A stretch of DNA of 64,000 bases from a bacterium. Its GTDB lineage: Bacteria > Armatimonadota > Zipacnadia > Zipacnadales > Zipacnadaceae. Under the pieces are notes generated by a model. It did no database searches and was not told the origin of the DNA. It worked only from the letters and a program-made list of their open reading frames with translations. Location: the NCBI GenBank assembly GCA_030603495.1, contig JAUVXR010000002.1, positions 1 through 64,000 on the forward strand. The letters run 5' to 3'. Position 1 is the first letter of the stretch; each line of letters begins with the position of its first letter. The position numbers and the translations under genes were made by a program. Shown one piece after another: positions 15,785 to 31,273 of the stretch.

Positions 15785-16420
15785 ATTCTTAGTGGATTAA
15801 CAGAAATATGCCACCGAATCCGGGAGTCTTTTCAGCAGCAGGACGAGGCCCGCGAAGGGGCCTATAATCTCTCCCGCCGCGTCGTCCGCACAGCCTCGAG
15901 CTGTATCCGCAGTGTCCATCGCCAGGAAAAGGAGGAGACGCAGCGACTCTTGGCGGAGACGCGTGAGATCACTGCCCGGATGATCCAGGCGGTGGCAGAC
16001 CACCCCCGCCTGCGCCACGGCGGGTTCGTCGCCGATGCCGAAAAAGAATACGCGGAGGCGGCTATCACTTGCGCGGTCATAGCTGGTGACCCTCTACCCA
16101 CCCCCGAAGAACTCCAGATCGACTACGCGCCCTGGCTTAATGGCTTGGCCGAGGCCGGCGGTGAGTTCCGCCGTCACCTTCTCGACCTGATTCGCGAAGA
16201 CCGTGCGGAAGAGGCGGAGGATTATCTCGATGCGATGGACGAGATCTACCGCGTAGTCATGGGTTTCGATTATCCCAATGCTATCAGCTACGGCCTGCGG
16301 GGACGCTCTGATGCCCTGCGGGGCATGGTCGAGCGCACCCGGGGCGACCTGACCAATGCCCTGCGCCAGAGCCGCGTGGAGAAGCGCCTGGTGGAGTTCG
16401 AACGGAAGCTACCCCGGTAA
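15785..16420 (+). CDS. Translin-family protein (apparent ATT start)
   Basis: The 211-residue product is entirely helical and resembles archaeal and bacterial translins. Features are an N-terminal RIRESFQQQDEAREGAY helix, LSRRVVRTASSCIRSVHR, a central AEKEYAEAAITCAVIAG-like helix with PTPEELQ after it, GEFRRHLLDLIREDRAEEA, and the conserved end with FDYP followed by GLRGRSDALRGMVERTRGD. Translin/TRAX proteins bind single-stranded nucleic acid; in eukaryotes they form octamers and C3PO RNase. No ATG, GTG or TTG lies in frame between the korC stop and the TTG at 15950. The ATT at 15785 has GAGGTG 7 nt upstream, and homology extends to it. It starts 2 nt after korC. Role unknown. Confidence 0.72.
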   Translation: MLSGLTEICHRIRESFQQQDEAREGAYNLSRRVVRTASSCIRSVHRQEKEETQRLLAETREITARMIQAVADHPRLRHGGFVADAEKEYAEAAITCAVIAGDPLPTPEELQIDYAPWLNGLAEAGGEFRRHLLDLIREDRAEEAEDYLDAMDEIYRVVMGFDYPNAISYGLRGRSDALRGMVERTRGDLTNALRQSRVEKRLVEFERKLPR

Positions 16421-16459
16421 AGCAGTATACTAATAAGCAGCAGCCGGAAGGAGAAGGCA

Positions 16460-17284
16460 ATGAGCAATCTGAGTCCAGTAACGCGTCGGGCAGACGCCGG
16501 GCTTGTGGTGATCGGGCTGATTGTCGCCGTTTCAGTCGTTGTGATGGGACTGTTTGTAGTTCCGGCAGGGGCAGCCACCGATTGGGACGAGTTCTATCAG
16601 TTTCGGCACTCTTCGAGTCTGCCAGGTAACCTGTTTGGGGTTAGCCCGCAAGGCCAGGTCGGCTTCGCCGGTGCCCTCCAACAGAACGTCCCCGTCGCCT
16701 ACACGCCAACCAAAGGCAACTGGATAATAGGCGGCAACAGCGGCAGCAACACCGGCAGTGTGGAAGTGGGTTTCAGTGGCGATGACGTCAACGGTACGGC
16801 CTTTCTGGGAATGGGCTGGGGGAGGCCAGGCCGCGGTTTCTACAGCTCGTTTATGGCCACTGGCAGCAAAGTCGAGGAGGCCTATAACTTCCAGTACCAG
16901 TTAGTCCCCGGGGATAACGGCGGCTGGGCGTTCGCCGTCGGCGTACAGGACATACTCAATCAGCGCCAGAGGCGCCTTGGGGTTATGTACGGGGCGCGCT
17001 CGATATACGGTGTGGCCACCCGGCCGGTTCGAGATCTGTTTGATGGATACTTGACAGTAGGCTGGGGCGACGGACGGTTTGATAGCAGTCCCTTCGGCGG
17101 GGTGTCGGTGGTTCTTGATGAGACGATCACCGTCGTGGCGGAATACGACGGCTTCAACGCCAATGCTGGTTTGGCCATAAGCGGCCTTGATCCTGGCGGT
17201 GAGGAGGATTGGGTTGTCCTCGCATACTTCGGGTACTCGGACCTGGACCGCCCGGTCGTCGGGCTGTCTATTACCAAGCACTAG
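16460..17284 (+). CDS. Secreted predicted beta-barrel protein
   Basis: The 274-residue protein has an N-terminal signal segment (VVIGLIVAVSVVVMGLFVVPAGA, about residues 15-38). Alternating-hydrophobicity strands with many Gly and aromatic residues follow. The C-terminal third (TVGWGDGRF, PFGGVSVVLDETITVVAEYDGFN, ending LSITKH) resembles YjbH-like outer-membrane barrel repeats. No enzyme motif is evident. Function unknown; if correct it supports an outer membrane. It begins 39 nt after the translin stop. Confidence 0.6.
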   Translation: MSNLSPVTRRADAGLVVIGLIVAVSVVVMGLFVVPAGAATDWDEFYQFRHSSSLPGNLFGVSPQGQVGFAGALQQNVPVAYTPTKGNWIIGGNSGSNTGSVEVGFSGDDVNGTAFLGMGWGRPGRGFYSSFMATGSKVEEAYNFQYQLVPGDNGGWAFAVGVQDILNQRQRRLGVMYGARSIYGVATRPVRDLFDGYLTVGWGDGRFDSSPFGGVSVVLDETITVVAEYDGFNANAGLAISGLDPGGEEDWVVLAYFGYSDLDRPVVGLSITKH

Positions 17285-17365
17285 AGCGCGGGCTGCTGTT
17301 GGGCTGCTCATACGTGCTTCCGCCGAGTCATTGTATGACCAGCTATGCTGTTGGTGGGGAGAGAG

Positions 17366-19111
17366 ATGAGTGATTTCGGCGCAAGCTACCGTTCTGGGCA
17401 ATGGCAGGTTCCCCGGCAGATGAAGGCCTGGCAGATGTTCGGCGCGGGGATGGAGAATCTCGGCCGGGACGGCCAGCCGGTAGTAATACCGGTCCCGGAG
17501 CCTGGTCCGAATGAGCTGCTGGCCAGAGTGGATGCGGCGGGCCTCTGCTTCAGTGACGTGAAGATCCTCAAGCTCGGCCCGGCCCATCCCCGGCTTCACG
17601 GCCGGGACCTGGCCAATGATCCCATTGTGCCGGGACACGAGGCGGCGCTGACTATCGCAAAGGTCGGCGCCGATCTCACCGACGAGTTCACTAGCGGTGA
17701 CCGTTTTGTGGTCCAGGCTGATGTGTTCTACCAGGGGGTCAACCTCGCTTTCGGTTACATGCTCCCCGGCGCGCTGGAGCAGTATGTTCTGCTCGGCGAT
17801 GAGCTTCTCCGAGGCGACGAGGGCCTGTACGTGATTCCAGTACAGTCCCAGACCGGGTATGCAGAGACGGCGCTGTCCGAGCCGTGGGCCTGTGTGGTCC
17901 ACGCGTACCGCACTGACTTCCGCCGGCAGTTGGAGCCTGGTGGTGTCACCTGGATTATCGCTGACAACGAGGCGGGCGATTTCGCGCTGGGGGCACTGAC
18001 CGAAGCCGAGCGGGGGCCGGCCACGATTCTTGTTACCTCAGGACCCGGTCCGCTCCTCGAGGAGTTGCAGGCAGCGGCTGAGAAGTGGGGTGCCGCGCTT
18101 GAGGAGGTGAGCTTGGCCTCTGGTGCAGCGGTCGCTGAGATCAAGGGCAGGGAGGCGGCTGACGGGTTCAATGACATCATTCTGCTGGGGCGGCCGCAAG
18201 CTGAGCTGATCGAGGCGAGCGCGGCGGCTCTGGGCCGCAATGGGGCGCTGGTCCTGGTTGCTGAGGAGCCGCTTGCCGGGCCAGTTGAGATTGATCTGGG
18301 GCGGATTCATTACGACTATATCCGCTATCTGGGCTGTCGCGGGCCGGACATATCTGAAGCATACACCGCCAGCCGCAATCCCCAGCTCGCACCGGCAGGT
18401 AATGCCCTCATCGTCGGTGGTGCCGGACCGATGGGGCAGATGCACGTGCAGCTCGCTCTGGAGAGTACCGAGGGTCCCCAGGTCGTGGTTGCCACGGATA
18501 TCTCGCCAGAGCGCCTGGCGACGCTCCGCGAGCAGTTCGGGCCGGTAGCGGTGGACAAGGACAAGCAGCTCGTCTGCCTAAATCCCCAGGAGCTTGGCGA
18601 GGATGCCTTTGACCACCGCCTTCGTGAGATAGCGCCAGACGGGTTTGATGATGTGGTGGTGCTCGTGCCGGTGCCGGCGCTGGCCCTCCAGTCTGTCCAG
18701 TATATCGCGCCCGGGGGAGTCATTAACTTCTTTGCCGGAATGCCCCGGGGCACGATGGCGCAGGTAGACCTCAGTCCTATCGCGCTGGATAACGTTCGCT
18801 TCACCGGCACCAGTGGCTCGCGTATCCACGACTTGGAGGCGACGCTGCGTATGACCGAGGCGGGCGAGCTATCGCCCAATCGCTCCGTGGGGGCGATCGG
18901 TGGCATCGAGGCGGCTCATGAAGGGATGAAGGCAGTTCAGGAAGGCGCCGTGCCGGGCAAGATCATCATCTACCCGCAGATCGAGGGCCTGCCGCTGACC
19001 CGCCTGGACGAGCTACACGAAGCCCTCCCGCAAGTCGCTGCCAAGTTAGGGCCAGGCAGTATGTGGACCAATGAAGCAGAGCTGGCGCTCCTCGGAAGCT
19101 TCCTGGAATAG
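17366..19111 (+). CDS. Zinc alcohol dehydrogenase family protein, enlarged
   Basis: The 581-residue protein belongs to the medium-chain dehydrogenase family, normally about 350 aa. The GroES-like part carries GLCFSDVKI and VPGHEAALTI, which supply the catalytic zinc Cys and His-Glu. After ALSEPWACVVHAY two nucleotide-binding modules follow. The first (about 185-335) is degenerate with no glycine motif. The second (about 345-500) has VGGAGPMGQM, a proper dinucleotide site, and DIS for the ribose. It resembles sorbitol/sorbose-phosphate-type dehydrogenases. The ATG at 17366 follows GGGGAGAGAG. It ends convergently with the minus-strand genes after about 20 nt. Confidence 0.8.
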   Translation: MSDFGASYRSGQWQVPRQMKAWQMFGAGMENLGRDGQPVVIPVPEPGPNELLARVDAAGLCFSDVKILKLGPAHPRLHGRDLANDPIVPGHEAALTIAKVGADLTDEFTSGDRFVVQADVFYQGVNLAFGYMLPGALEQYVLLGDELLRGDEGLYVIPVQSQTGYAETALSEPWACVVHAYRTDFRRQLEPGGVTWIIADNEAGDFALGALTEAERGPATILVTSGPGPLLEELQAAAEKWGAALEEVSLASGAAVAEIKGREAADGFNDIILLGRPQAELIEASAAALGRNGALVLVAEEPLAGPVEIDLGRIHYDYIRYLGCRGPDISEAYTASRNPQLAPAGNALIVGGAGPMGQMHVQLALESTEGPQVVVATDISPERLATLREQFGPVAVDKDKQLVCLNPQELGEDAFDHRLREIAPDGFDDVVVLVPVPALALQSVQYIAPGGVINFFAGMPRGTMAQVDLSPIALDNVRFTGTSGSRIHDLEATLRMTEAGELSPNRSVGAIGGIEAAHEGMKAVQEGAVPGKIIIYPQIEGLPLTRLDELHEALPQVAAKLGPGSMWTNEAELALLGSFLE

Positions 19112-19133
19112 CTCCCGGATGGCTCCCATAAGG

Positions 19134-19771
19134 TTACTTGACCAGTCGTAGGCGGCCCCAGTAGCTGGGGTCGTATGGGTAAGGGGCTGGGTGTGGACAG
19201 CTCCAGAGCTGGCGGCCGGCGGCGGTATCATGAATCAAATAGTTGAAGCCGACCTCGGCGTTCGCTTGCGGCGACCAGTCCAGGCAGTCTCCTGTGGGCA
19301 GTCCTACCACCATCCGGTAGCTTCCCTCCAGGCGCTTGACCTCCACTCGTATTGAACTGGGCTCACCCAGTCGCGGGCGGCCTCGGGCCCGCCGGATATG
19401 CTGCTGCCAGGCGACCGGTCCGGCCCCGCCCGGGACCTGCGGTAAGATGACAAAGTGGTAACAGTGCGGAGTGGCCCGGTGGCGGCTGTCATCGGGCTGG
19501 GCATCAATCCATAGCTGCATACCATCCCCAGAGGCGGGGCGGCGCCGGTTCCCCACGATGGGCCCCAACTTAGGGACTTGCGCGGCCACATACAACCCGC
19601 TTCCGTTCCAGCAGACGTGCACCTGAGCAAACGCCTCTTCGCCGTCGAGTTCCCCTAGTGGCGGCAGCGCCGGGCCAGGCCAGTCCTCAGGTGAACTGCG
19701 CAGCGGCTGCTCGACGTGCGGGCAGTCAGCCGTGATCTTGAACAGCAGGCGCGAGGGGAACTGTGCCGCCA

Positions 19772-19775
<4 letters not shown>
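19134..19775 (-). CDS. CBM9/DOMON-like beta-sandwich protein
   Basis: The 213-residue protein has no signal peptide. It is mostly beta-strands with WNGSGLYVAAQVPK, GDGMQLWIDAQPDD and VGFNYLIHD, resembling the CBM9-like (DOMON) sugar-binding domain common in environmental bacteria. The role is unknown. Its ATG overlaps the uvrA stop (ATGATGG), so it is translated as part of the uvrA unit. Confidence 0.6.
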
Positions 19776-26035
<6,260 letters not shown>

Positions 26036-26187
26036 AAGTGGTCGGCCTCGGGATACAGATGAATAGTGGTTCAGGGAAAGAGTAACAGTTGCTGCTTAGT
26101 GTTGGCTTCCTGCCAGCTTACGACGCCCCGGCCCACGGGCAACGAATTCAGTGCCATGCCCCGTTCCTGAGCTGCATGCGCGGCAAG

Positions 26188-27144
26188 TCACAGTTCGTGG
26201 ATTTCCGCCCCCGCCACACCGCCATGTTCGACGAGGAAGGCTTCCACATCGTTCCGTCGGGCCAGGCTGGGCTGGGCACCGGGCACCGTTGTGGCCAAGG
26301 CACCAGCGGCGTTGGCGAAGACGGCCGCTTCGACGATTGGCATCTCCTCGGCTATGCCGATGGCAAGAGCAGCGGCAAAGGCGTCACCGGCGGCGGTAGT
26401 GTCCACTGACTCGACCCGGTAGCCGTCCACCAGGTGCGTTCCCCCGTTGCTGGCTACTAGACAGCCGGCTGGCCCCATGGTGACGACGGCGATCATTATG
26501 CCCATCTCGCGCAGGCGATGGACCGCCGCGACAGCGGAGACGACGTCAACCACCTCGCCGCCCGTCAGGTGACCGGCTTCCGTTTCGTTGGGTAGCAGGA
26601 TATGGGCACGGCGCCACAGTTGCGGCAGTTCGTCGCTGATGGGGCTGGGATCAAGCTGAATCGGCACCTCGCGGTCCACGGCGATCTGAATGGCGCGGTC
26701 CACTACTTCCGGCGGCACGCCCAGTTGCACCAGCAACAGATCACTGTGCTCAATCTCGCTGACGGCCGCTTCGACCTGCTCCACAGTGCAGCGAAGGTTC
26801 GCACCCAGCACGGCGATGATACAATTCTGCCCGTCCGGCAAGACCGTGATGAAGGCCGCGCCGGTAGTCGTCTCTTCGTCCCGCTCGATGAAGTCGGTGT
26901 TGATATTCTCCCGCCGGAAGTTCTCAACCAGCGCCGGCCCGAAAGCGTCTTCTCCTACACAGCCAATCAGAGTGACCTGAGCGCCCAGGCGAGCGGCTGC
27001 CACCGCTTGATTGGCTGCCTTGCCACCCGGGACGATCTTGAACTCGCCTGGGGCACGCAAGGTCTCGCCCGGCTGGGGCAATCGGTCGGCTGCCACCACG
27101 AAATCAATGTTGATGTTACCCAGAACGGTCAGGCGCACGCCCAT
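26188..27144 (-). CDS. PfkB-family sugar kinase (ribokinase-like)
   Basis: The 318-residue protein phosphorylates a sugar with ATP. The N-terminal signature GGKAANQAVAAARLG and the C-terminal DTTAAGDAFAAAL (catalytic Asp in AGD) are clear. MGxxGCLV and PNETEA, together with the family length, support a ribokinase type; the exact sugar is undetermined. A promoter is found upstream (27196-27224). It is encoded beside a sugar-phosphate-isomerase-like protein, suggesting a small sugar-utilisation group. Confidence 0.88.
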   Translation of the reverse strand: MGVRLTVLGNINIDFVVAADRLPQPGETLRAPGEFKIVPGGKAANQAVAAARLGAQVTLIGCVGEDAFGPALVENFRRENINTDFIERDEETTTGAAFITVLPDGQNCIIAVLGANLRCTVEQVEAAVSEIEHSDLLLVQLGVPPEVVDRAIQIAVDREVPIQLDPSPISDELPQLWRRAHILLPNETEAGHLTGGEVVDVVSAVAAVHRLREMGIMIAVVTMGPAGCLVASNGGTHLVDGYRVESVDTTAAGDAFAAALAIGIAEEMPIVEAAVFANAAGALATTVPGAQPSLARRNDVEAFLVEHGGVAGAEIHEL

Positions 27145-27195
27145 AGCAGGCCTTGTCTCGAGAATAGAACCAGTGGACTTGCCAGCTTCTATCTA

Positions 27196-27224
27196 ACTAT
27201 ACGAGATTTCCCCAGTTCAGGCAA
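27196..27224 (-). promoter_or_regulatory. Likely promoter of the PfkB kinase gene
   Basis: On the minus strand TTGCCT (27224-27219), a 17-nt spacer and TATAGT (27201-27196) sit about 50 nt before the kinase start. Confidence 0.6.
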
Positions 27225-27319
27225 CACCGAAGCGACGGAGTGCGATGTCGCTACACCATTCGCTGGTGTCATCCACCTGTATCTGTCGTTGCATGCCGTT
27301 ATCCGTTGTTACCTGCTGC

Positions 27320-28123
27320 TTATTTGATATTCGCCTGCATCCACTCCAGGCACTTGCCGTAGCCAACGCCCTCGGCGACCTCTGGCCCCTCGTACTCTGC
27401 GCACCAGACGCCATCATAGCCGACGGCCTGGAGTTGTGCCACTGCGTAATCGAGGTGAATTTCACCCTCGCCCAGTGCTGCGCCGACGTAGTTTTCCCGG
27501 GCGCCCGTGCCATCTTTCATGTGCGTGTGCATAACGTAGGGCGCTAGCTCGCGATAGAACTCGTCGCACTCTTCCACAGTCCAGCCATACCAGCGCAGGT
27601 TCATCGTGTCCAGGTTGCTGCCCACATGGGGCGAGTCAACCGTGCGGATAACCTCCAGGAGCAGCGGCGCATTATTACTGACGAGGCCATGGTTGTCAAT
27701 GGCCAGATTCATCCCCATCGGCTCAACGAATTCCAGCGCTCGCTGGCAGCAGCCGATGATAGCCTCAGCCTGTCTGTCTTCGGGCACTTCGTCCTTGGGG
27801 CTGCCCCCTTCAGTACGCAGGACGTCGGTGCCCACGATCTGGGCCAGCTCGCAGACCGTGCGTACCTGCTCCATCTGGTAGGCGACCTCGTCGGGGTCCA
27901 GGACGACGAAGTCATTGCCCACGGAGACGACCGAGGCCTTAATGCCTCGCTCTTGCATCATCGCCATGACCTTCTCCGCCTCCGCGTGCGGGTTGTCGCA
28001 GTCCTCCGGCCACAGGTCCAATTTCTGCAGCTCAACGCACTCAAAGCCAGTCTCGGCTGCCCAGTCGAGGAACTCTGCCACGGTATTCCCGGGCGCATTG
28101 TAGTGGATCACTCCAAATTTCAT
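27320..28123 (-). CDS. Sugar phosphate isomerase/epimerase (AP endonuclease-2 TIM barrel)
   Basis: The 267-residue protein has the xylose-isomerase-like TIM-barrel fold. Metal-site strands include FECVELQKLDLW, NLAIDNHG (Asp/His), DSPHVGSNLDTMN and HTHMKDGT, ending in EYEGPEVAEGV. Relatives isomerise or epimerise sugars and inositols in the cytoplasm; the substrate is not known. The ATG follows AGGAGAGG. It is oriented with the kinase gene and probably contributes to the same pathway. Confidence 0.8.
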   Translation of the reverse strand: MKFGVIHYNAPGNTVAEFLDWAAETGFECVELQKLDLWPEDCDNPHAEAEKVMAMMQERGIKASVVSVGNDFVVLDPDEVAYQMEQVRTVCELAQIVGTDVLRTEGGSPKDEVPEDRQAEAIIGCCQRALEFVEPMGMNLAIDNHGLVSNNAPLLLEVIRTVDSPHVGSNLDTMNLRWYGWTVEECDEFYRELAPYVMHTHMKDGTGARENYVGAALGEGEIHLDYAVAQLQAVGYDGVWCAEYEGPEVAEGVGYGKCLEWMQANIK

Positions 28124-28200
28124 GTTTACCTCTCCTATCTGAGGCTTGTGATGGGTACGGATATGGCTAAGCGGGCCGCCTTGGCGGCCGCGTTAGCTGC

Positions 28201-30012
28201 TCAGTCAAAGTGTTCCTCGGTTTGGGTATCCTCCAGGCGGGTATGCTGGCGCATCAGGGCCTGGTTGTAGGCGGCTATGACATTCTTACGGGTGAGCAGA
28301 CCGAGCAATCTGCTATGATCCTCGCGGGCTACTACCGGGATCCGCCCCACGTCGCGCAGTCCCAGCTTACGCATCCCATCGTTGATGCTTTCATCGGGGA
28401 AGGCAATGACCAGGTCGTGGGTGGCGACCTCGTGTACCTGCTTGTCCAGACCCGCTGGCCCGGCCTGTTGGACGTCACCAATAGTGATGCAGCCGTGCAG
28501 TTTACCCTCCTCATCAACGACCGGGAAGCCGTGGTGCTTGGTGGTCTCGCAGAGCTTGGCCACTTCGCGTACTGGCGTATGGGGCTTGACACTAATAATG
28601 TTGGTCGTCATTGCCTCGGCGATGGTGATCTCGTTGAGTAGGCGAGCGTCTTGTCCCAGCTCTACATGCACACCACGGCGGTGGAGCTTGAGATTGTACA
28701 TGGAGAAGCGATAGAGACCCTTGGCGACAACTATGGAAATCCCACAGGCTAGCATCAGCGGAAGAATCATCCGATAGTCCCGGGTCAGTTCAAACCCGAA
28801 CATTACTGCACATATTGGGGCGTGGCTGGTGGCGGCGAAGACCGCGGCCATGCCCACCATGGCGTAAGCGCCCTCTGAGCTGATCAGACCAGGGAACGCG
28901 CGCTGGAATACCAGGGCCATTGCTCCGCCCAGTGCGGCGCCCAGGAAGAGCGATGGTGAGAAGATCCCGCCGGAGCCCCCCGATCCGAGCGTGGCTGATG
29001 TGGCCAGAAGCTTCAGGCCCAGCAGGACCAACAGTATCGTGATGTTGCTCTGCACGCCTTGAAGTATGCTTTCGATCAGGCCGTAGCCGACTCCGTATAG
29101 CTCCCGATGGTAGAGGCCAATCACTCCAACAATCAGTCCGCCACTGATGGGCAGAAGGTACGGCGGGATAGGGATAGACTCGAAGCGGTCTTCGGCCCAG
29201 TAGACCAACACGATGAAGAGTATGCCCACCAGGGCAGCCATCAAGCCCAGTAGGGCGAACAAGGGCAGCTCGGCAAAAGTGGCCGTAGTGTTCTCAGGCA
29301 GCGCAAAGGAGGGCACGTCACCGAAGGCCAGTCGGCCCATAACGCTGGCGGCCACTGACGCCGCCACTACCGGCGCGAAGGCCTGCGCTGTCCACTGGGC
29401 CAGGATAATCTCCAGAGCAAAGAATGCTCCAGCGATGGGGACATTGAAAGTGGCAGCGATCCCTCCGGCTGTGCCACACGCGACGAGGGTGCGGATGCGG
29501 TTATCGGATAGTCGTAGATGCTGGCCGAGAGTCGAGCCAAGAGCGGCCCCAATTTGGGTGATGGGGCCTTCGCGTCCCACCGAACCGCCCGAGCCGATAC
29601 ATATGGAGGATGCCAAGGACTTCATCACGGCTACTCGTGGCCGGATACGCCCGCCATAGCGCACCACGGCGTCAATCGCCTCTGATACGCCGGGCCCCCT
29701 TACCTCCGGAGCTACAAAGTGGATGAGCGGGCCTATGATAGCGGCACCAATCGCCGGCAGGACGACCGTGTAGTAGCGACCCATGAAACCAAGCACATAA
29801 GCACCGTAGCCAAAGAATGTCTGGGTAGCCTGAGCGATCATCCAGCGGAACGCGACGGCGCCGCCGCCGGCCGCGAGCCCGACTAGTACCCCGAGCAGCA
29901 GTAACACCGACGGCTCAGAAATCCGTGAGCGTAGCCACAGGGCCTCGATGGCCGCAACGATGCGACCTGTCAGGCCGTTATGTAGCGATTTGGTGGCGCT
30001 TTCGTCGTTCAT
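28201..30012 (-). CDS. ClC-type chloride transporter with CBS domains
   Basis: The 603-residue membrane protein has about 10-12 helices followed by two cytoplasmic CBS domains (about 455-595). Selectivity motifs are recognisable: GSGGSVGREGP, with the gating glutamate, and GGSGGIFSPSLFLGAALGG. The GSGIP motif is altered to VRGPGVSEA. Retention of the gating Glu suggests proton/anion exchange, possibly for chloride or nitrate. CBS domains bind adenine nucleotides and usually regulate such proteins. Neighbours give no further hint. The upstream gap (30013-30190) holds no recognised riboswitch. Confidence 0.88.
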   Translation of the reverse strand: MNDESATKSLHNGLTGRIVAAIEALWLRSRISEPSVLLLLGVLVGLAAGGGAVAFRWMIAQATQTFFGYGAYVLGFMGRYYTVVLPAIGAAIIGPLIHFVAPEVRGPGVSEAIDAVVRYGGRIRPRVAVMKSLASSICIGSGGSVGREGPITQIGAALGSTLGQHLRLSDNRIRTLVACGTAGGIAATFNVPIAGAFFALEIILAQWTAQAFAPVVAASVAASVMGRLAFGDVPSFALPENTTATFAELPLFALLGLMAALVGILFIVLVYWAEDRFESIPIPPYLLPISGGLIVGVIGLYHRELYGVGYGLIESILQGVQSNITILLVLLGLKLLATSATLGSGGSGGIFSPSLFLGAALGGAMALVFQRAFPGLISSEGAYAMVGMAAVFAATSHAPICAVMFGFELTRDYRMILPLMLACGISIVVAKGLYRFSMYNLKLHRRGVHVELGQDARLLNEITIAEAMTTNIISVKPHTPVREVAKLCETTKHHGFPVVDEEGKLHGCITIGDVQQAGPAGLDKQVHEVATHDLVIAFPDESINDGMRKLGLRDVGRIPVVAREDHSRLLGLLTRKNVIAAYNQALMRQHTRLEDTQTEEHFD

Positions 30013-30190
30013 TTGACTTTACTGTTTACGTATGCCCATGGACTGGCCCCGCCTATTAGGCAGCGGACTGCACAAGAGAGCCCGGGCGGCTTGTATTGTT
30101 GGCTGCCACTAAGCTCGGAAGGCTATCGATGGACAAGAAGTGGTTAGGCCGAGTAGTTGTGTTTCCGCTTGACGAGGTCCGGCGGTCTGG

Positions 30191-30748
30191 TCAGCCAATT
30201 TCCGGCTCGATGAGCCCGTAGTCGCCGTCGTGGCGTCGGTAAACGACGCCAACTCGCTCGGTCTGTCCGTCGAAGAAGACAAAGAAGTCGTGGCCGACCA
30301 TCTCCATCTGCAAGACGGCCTCTTGCGGGGTCATCGGCTTGAGCACATGACTCTTGGTCCGGACTATTCTCACTTCATCCGGACTTCGTGGCGTTTCCGT
30401 CTCGTCGTTCTCGGATGAGGGCGGCTCAGATGCATCTCCCGCCGCCGCTCGCTCCTGCCGACCCCGGCTGTACAGCTTGGTCTTGTAGTCCCGCAGTTGC
30501 CGGACCACACGGTCCAGGGCCTTGTCGAAGCTGGATACAGTGTCGGGAGAGCGATCTTCGCCGCGGATGAGAGTTCCGTCAGCGTCAACCGTGATCTCTA
30601 CGGTGGCCAGATGCCGCTGCTGCGAAACGACGATCTTGACCTCAGCTATCCGCTCAAAATACTGGGTTAGTCCGTCAATACGGGGATCAGCATGCCTGCG
30701 AAAGGTATCAGTAATGTCGGTGTTACGTCCTTGATAGCTTACTAGCAT
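30191..30748 (-). CDS. hpf: Ribosome hibernation-promoting factor, long form
   Basis: The 185-residue protein has the N-terminal S30EA/HPF domain (about 1-100: DPRIDGLTQYFERIAEVKIVV and TVEITVDADGTLIRGEDRS). A charged linker and the C-terminal domain characteristic of the long form follow (PMTPQEAVLQMEMVGHDFFVF, then GVVYRRHDGDYGLIEPE). Long HPF dimerises 70S ribosomes into inactive 100S particles during starvation. The coding direction and 3' end beside the ClC gene are clear; GGAG lies about 13 nt before the ATG, longer than usual. Confidence 0.93.
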   Translation of the reverse strand: MLVSYQGRNTDITDTFRRHADPRIDGLTQYFERIAEVKIVVSQQRHLATVEITVDADGTLIRGEDRSPDTVSSFDKALDRVVRQLRDYKTKLYSRGRQERAAAGDASEPPSSENDETETPRSPDEVRIVRTKSHVLKPMTPQEAVLQMEMVGHDFFVFFDGQTERVGVVYRRHDGDYGLIEPEIG

Positions 30749-30888
30749 CTAAACACTAAGTCTCCTGTCGAAGGCTTCCCTGCCCCAGCATCCAGTTAGC
30801 CCATCAGCCAGTCGAAGTTGTCGGTTGACTCGGCGATCAGAATGTACTGGCTGGGTTGATGTCCTAGCCACCCAGCCCCTCGCTACCA

Positions 30889-31164
30889 CTACCAGTTGGA
30901 AGGCTCTTCCTCTGATTCTTCCGCCGCACTTGGCTCGGTGCCTTCGTCGGGCGCGCCACCCACACGTATTACCTTCTCGGCCTGCGGACCGCGTTCACTA
31001 TCGGCTATCTCGAACTCGACCAGATCGCCGTCGTTAAGGGTCTTGAACCCCTCCATGCTGATAGCCGAAAAGTGGACAAAAACGTCCTCTGCATCAGCTT
31101 GCTCGATGAACCCGTAGCCCTTCCGAGGATCGAACCACTTGACTGTCCCTTGCAGGCGCAACAC
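30889..31164 (-). CDS. Cold-shock domain protein
   Basis: The 91-residue protein holds a CspA-type OB fold (residues 4-70) with [15 protein letters not shown] (RNP1) and VFVHFSAI (RNP2), followed by an acidic tail ([11 protein letters not shown]). It binds single-stranded RNA or DNA as an RNA chaperone. The GTG at 31164 is preceded by GGGAGG at about 6 nt and starts exactly at the domain; a longer reading from 31197 lacks a site. An AT-rich promoter region precedes it. Downstream, an 8-bp hairpin (30849-30877) without a T tract could end transcription. Confidence 0.9.
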   Translation of the reverse strand: MLRLQGTVKWFDPRKGYGFIEQADAEDVFVHFSAISMEGFKTLNDGDLVEFEIADSERGPQAEKVIRVGGAPDEGTEPSAAEESEEEPSNW

Positions 31165-31209
31165 TCTCGCCTCCCTGAGGCTACTCGTAAGATGCACCGA
31201 ACCTACCTT

Positions 31210-31246
31210 ATTATAAATAGCCTATTATGTCAACCACCTATGTCAA
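31210..31246 (-). promoter_or_regulatory. AT-rich promoter region of the cold-shock gene
   Basis: Two TTGACA boxes (31246-31241 and 31233-31228) and a TATAAT (31215-31210) lie on the minus strand about 50-80 nt before the GTG start. No pair has an ideal 17-nt spacing, so the exact promoter is uncertain. Confidence 0.45.
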
Positions 31247-31273
31247 CTTCGGCGAGCTGATTGACTCCCCGGT

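Noticed and set aside
30013-30190. Possible fluoride riboswitch before the ClC gene
   Set aside because: The conserved crcB-motif core is not present on the minus strand.
30849-30877. Hairpin after the cold-shock gene as terminator
   Set aside because: An 8-bp stem is present but there is no T tract, so it was not listed as a terminator.
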